DNA of 64,000 nucleotides from Streptomyces tuirus. Lineage in GTDB: Bacteria > Actinomycetota > Actinomycetes > Streptomycetales > Streptomycetaceae. A program made the translations under genes and the position numbers. Below the pieces are notes generated by a model that ran no database searches, was not told where the DNA came from, and saw only the letters and a list, made by a program, of their open reading frames with translations. Below, piece after piece: positions 62,302 through 64,000 of the stretch; within the stretch, counting starts at the first letter, position 1; each line of letters opens with the position of its first letter. The DNA lies in NCBI GenBank assembly GCA_018195615.1, contig JAGTPG010000001.1, forward strand, positions 62,001-126,000, written 5' to 3'.

Positions 62302-63867
62302 TCAGCATGCTGTTCGCGTGGGTTCGTTGGAGGGGAGGGGCCTGCGCGTGGTGTGCAGCAGGGACGCCCAGGTGGCGGTGTCGGTGAAGTCGCGGGCCCC
62401 TGCCGGGACGATGTCCGTGACGACGCGGTCGGGGCGCAGCAGGACAGCGTCCGCCCGGCCCGCGCGCAGCCAGGCGGCGATCGTGCCGTCGTCGCCGAGT
62501 TCGGTCACGGAGACCGCCCGCACGCCGAGTCCCTGGGCCAGGGCGTTCAAGGAGGGCCAGGGTTCGCTGGCGGTCAGCACGGCGAAGGAGTCGCCGAGCA
62601 CCTCGTCGAGGCGGGCACGCCGCCCGTCGGCGGTGACCCACGGTTGCGGACTGTGGGTGCCCACAAGACCCTTGCGGATGCGGCGTCGAACGAGGGGTCC
62701 GGCGGTCAGAGGCGGGCTGAGGTCGCGGCCGGCCGCAGCGGTCAGGCCGGGTATGCGGCAGGCTGCGGCCAGGGCCCTGCGGCGCAGTGCGGCGGCGCCG
62801 TCCTGGCCTCCGGTCATGGCCCAGCCCATGGCGACCGCGAGCCGGATCACATGCCGGGCGTGGGGCCTGCGTTCGCTCTCGTAGGTGTCGAGCAGTCGCT
62901 CGTCGCCGCCCTGCCGGAGGACGCGGGCGAGCTTCCAGGTGAGGTTGTAGGCGTCGCGCAGGCCCGAGCAGAGCCCTTGGCCGATGAACGGCGGGGTGAG
63001 GTGGGCCGCGTCGCCGAGGAGGAAGACGCGTCCGCTGCGCCACCGGTCGGCGACGCGCGCCTTGAAGGTGTATTGCGTCTCGCGGACGACCTCGAAGTCC
63101 CCGTCACACGAGGGCGGCAGCCAGGGTCGGACCAGCTCGCGGACCGGTTCGTGGCCGTCCCGCAGCCGGAACTCCCAGCGGTAGCGGTCCTCGCCGACGC
63201 GCATGAACGTCGCCGGGCGGCGCGGGTCGCAGATCTGGTCGACGCCCTCCCAGCAGCGGACGTCGGCTTTGGTGCGGACGTCGATGACGGTCCAGCGTTC
63301 CTCGAAGCGCAGATCTTCCCAGACGCCGCTGATGGCGTCGCGGGTGAGGCTGTTGGCCCCGTCGCAGCCGAGGACCGCCTCGGCCCACAGGTGGTGCTCG
63401 CCGTCGTCGTCGCGGTAGGTCACGCGCACGGGGCCTTCAGCGTCCGGGCCGACGGCGGTGACCTCCACGCCGCCCCGCAGCTCGCACCCCGGGTGCCGGG
63501 CCAGGGCCTCGCGCAGCAGTCGTTCCAGCTCGGGCTGGTCGAACATGCTGGTCTGCGGGTAGCCGTGGTGGCCGTGCTCGGTGCGGCGGAACTCGGCCAT
63601 CACCCGGTGCCGGGCGTCCAGCAGCCGCAGCCCGTGCGCCGGGCGGGCGATCGCGGCGAACTCCTCCCCCACACCAGCGGCCTGGAGGATCCTGCGCACC
63701 TCGTCGTCGGTGGCGACGGCGCGCGGGAGGGGGTAGACGTCCCGGTGGCGTTCCAGGACGACGGTGCGGACTCCGCGCCGGGCGAGCAGGAGGGCTGCGG
63801 TCACGCCCACCGGTCCGGCGCCGATGATCACCACGGGTACGTCTGCCCCGCTGTGTTCGACGGTCAT
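62302..63867 (-). CDS. 3-(3-hydroxyphenyl)propionate-hydroxylase-like FAD monooxygenase (MhpA-type)
   Basis: An intact 521-residue FAD hydroxylase: PVVIIGAGPVGVTAALLLAR, AVATDDEVRRILQAAG, LGCDGANSLTRDAISG (DG motif) and VFLLGDAAHLTPPFIGQGLC (GD motif). The overall pattern and length match MhpA, which adds a hydroxyl ortho to a phenolic OH before meta ring cleavage. It lies between an FAH-family hydrolase gene (20 bp gap) and the acyl-CoA ligase, which fits an aromatic-acid degradation operon continuing beyond the right edge. Confidence 0.92.
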   Translation of the reverse strand: MTVEHSGADVPVVIIGAGPVGVTAALLLARRGVRTVVLERHRDVYPLPRAVATDDEVRRILQAAGVGEEFAAIARPAHGLRLLDARHRVMAEFRRTEHGHHGYPQTSMFDQPELERLLREALARHPGCELRGGVEVTAVGPDAEGPVRVTYRDDDGEHHLWAEAVLGCDGANSLTRDAISGVWEDLRFEERWTVIDVRTKADVRCWEGVDQICDPRRPATFMRVGEDRYRWEFRLRDGHEPVRELVRPWLPPSCDGDFEVVRETQYTFKARVADRWRSGRVFLLGDAAHLTPPFIGQGLCSGLRDAYNLTWKLARVLRQGGDERLLDTYESERRPHARHVIRLAVAMGWAMTGGQDGAAALRRRALAAACRIPGLTAAAGRDLSPPLTAGPLVRRRIRKGLVGTHSPQPWVTADGRRARLDEVLGDSFAVLTASEPWPSLNALAQGLGVRAVSVTELGDDGTIAAWLRAGRADAVLLRPDRVVTDIVPAGARDFTDTATWASLLHTTRRPLPSNEPTRTAC

Positions 63868-63887
63868 GTGCGGCTCACTTCGGGTCT

Positions 63888-64000
63888 CAATGCGCGTCCG
63901 TGACGGGGGTTCGCTGCTCGCCGAGGTCGATCCGGGCGTCCGGGGTCGCGATCGTCGCTGTGATCACGTCACCCGAGTGCAGGTAGTGCGGGTTCTTCGC
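63888..64000 (-). CDS. Fumarylacetoacetate hydrolase-family protein, C-terminus only (runs off window)
   Basis: Only the last 37 codons are inside the window: KNPHYLHSGDVITATIATPD and then ARIDLGEQR before the stop. This matches the end of FAH-family hydrolases or isomerases acting on meta-cleavage products. It is upstream of, and co-directional with, the MhpA-type gene. Confidence 0.7.

Overview
The window is chromosomal DNA of a high-GC actinomycete, almost certainly Streptomyces: third codon positions are nearly all G/C, GTG starts are common, and the gene families are typical (tandem AsnC regulators, MmyB-type XRE regulators, ricin-tailed secreted glycosidases, LacI-controlled ABC sugar operons). 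No RNA gene, CRISPR array or intact mobile element was seen.

Layout. 1-8.3 kb: the 3' part of a modular type I polyketide synthase (acyl-CoA-ligase type loader, ACP, KS, AT, DH, KR, ACP, TE) followed by a flavin-dependent halogenase. 8.4-22.8 kb: a catabolic island around a LacI-family regulator. Five near-identical 14-bp palindromes (consensus TGCTAWCGWTAGCA) lie in front of a 2-hydroxyacid dehydrogenase/kinase/cupin operon (and the divergent MFS gene), a fumarylacetoacetase-family hydrolase, the lacI gene itself, an NADPH-FMN reductase, and an operon of enolase-like protein, extradiol dioxygenase, carboxymuconolactone-decarboxylase-like protein and alcohol dehydrogenase. I infer one regulon for uptake and breakdown of an unidentified, perhaps aromatic, substrate. 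23-28 kb: acyl-CoA oxidation genes (EtfA, EtfB, glutaryl-CoA-dehydrogenase-like, class III CoA-transferase, DUF35). 28.5-33.3 kb: metzincin-like protease, an MFS pump fused to carboxypeptidase-regulatory-like domains, and a tandem AsnC regulator. 33.3-38.4 kb: a PaoABC-like molybdenum hydroxylase with XdhC. 39.9-48.9 kb: secreted sialidase-fold/ricin glycosidase, LacI regulator with tandem operators, ABC sugar transporter and GH42 beta-galactosidase. 48.9-55 kb: a rearranged block with a chimeric CocE/SDR ORF, truncated acyl-CoA and alcohol dehydrogenases, other fragments, and second copies of the glutaryl-CoA dehydrogenase and 3-hydroxyacyl-CoA dehydrogenase. 55-64 kb: fucosidase with a ricin tail, SDR and FAD monooxygenase divergent from an ArsR regulator, acetoacetyl-CoA synthetase, an MhpA-type hydroxylase and the end of another FAH-family hydrolase.

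Sequence quality matters here. About 36 single-base frameshifts interrupt otherwise well-conserved genes. In every case I worked out the net change is -1, and nearly all sit in a G or C run. That pattern is what consensus errors look like, so those genes are annotated as full-length CDSs with a noted frameshift. A smaller set of lesions (large internal deletions, fused halves of different genes) cannot be explained this way and probably records real genome decay, or else misassembly.
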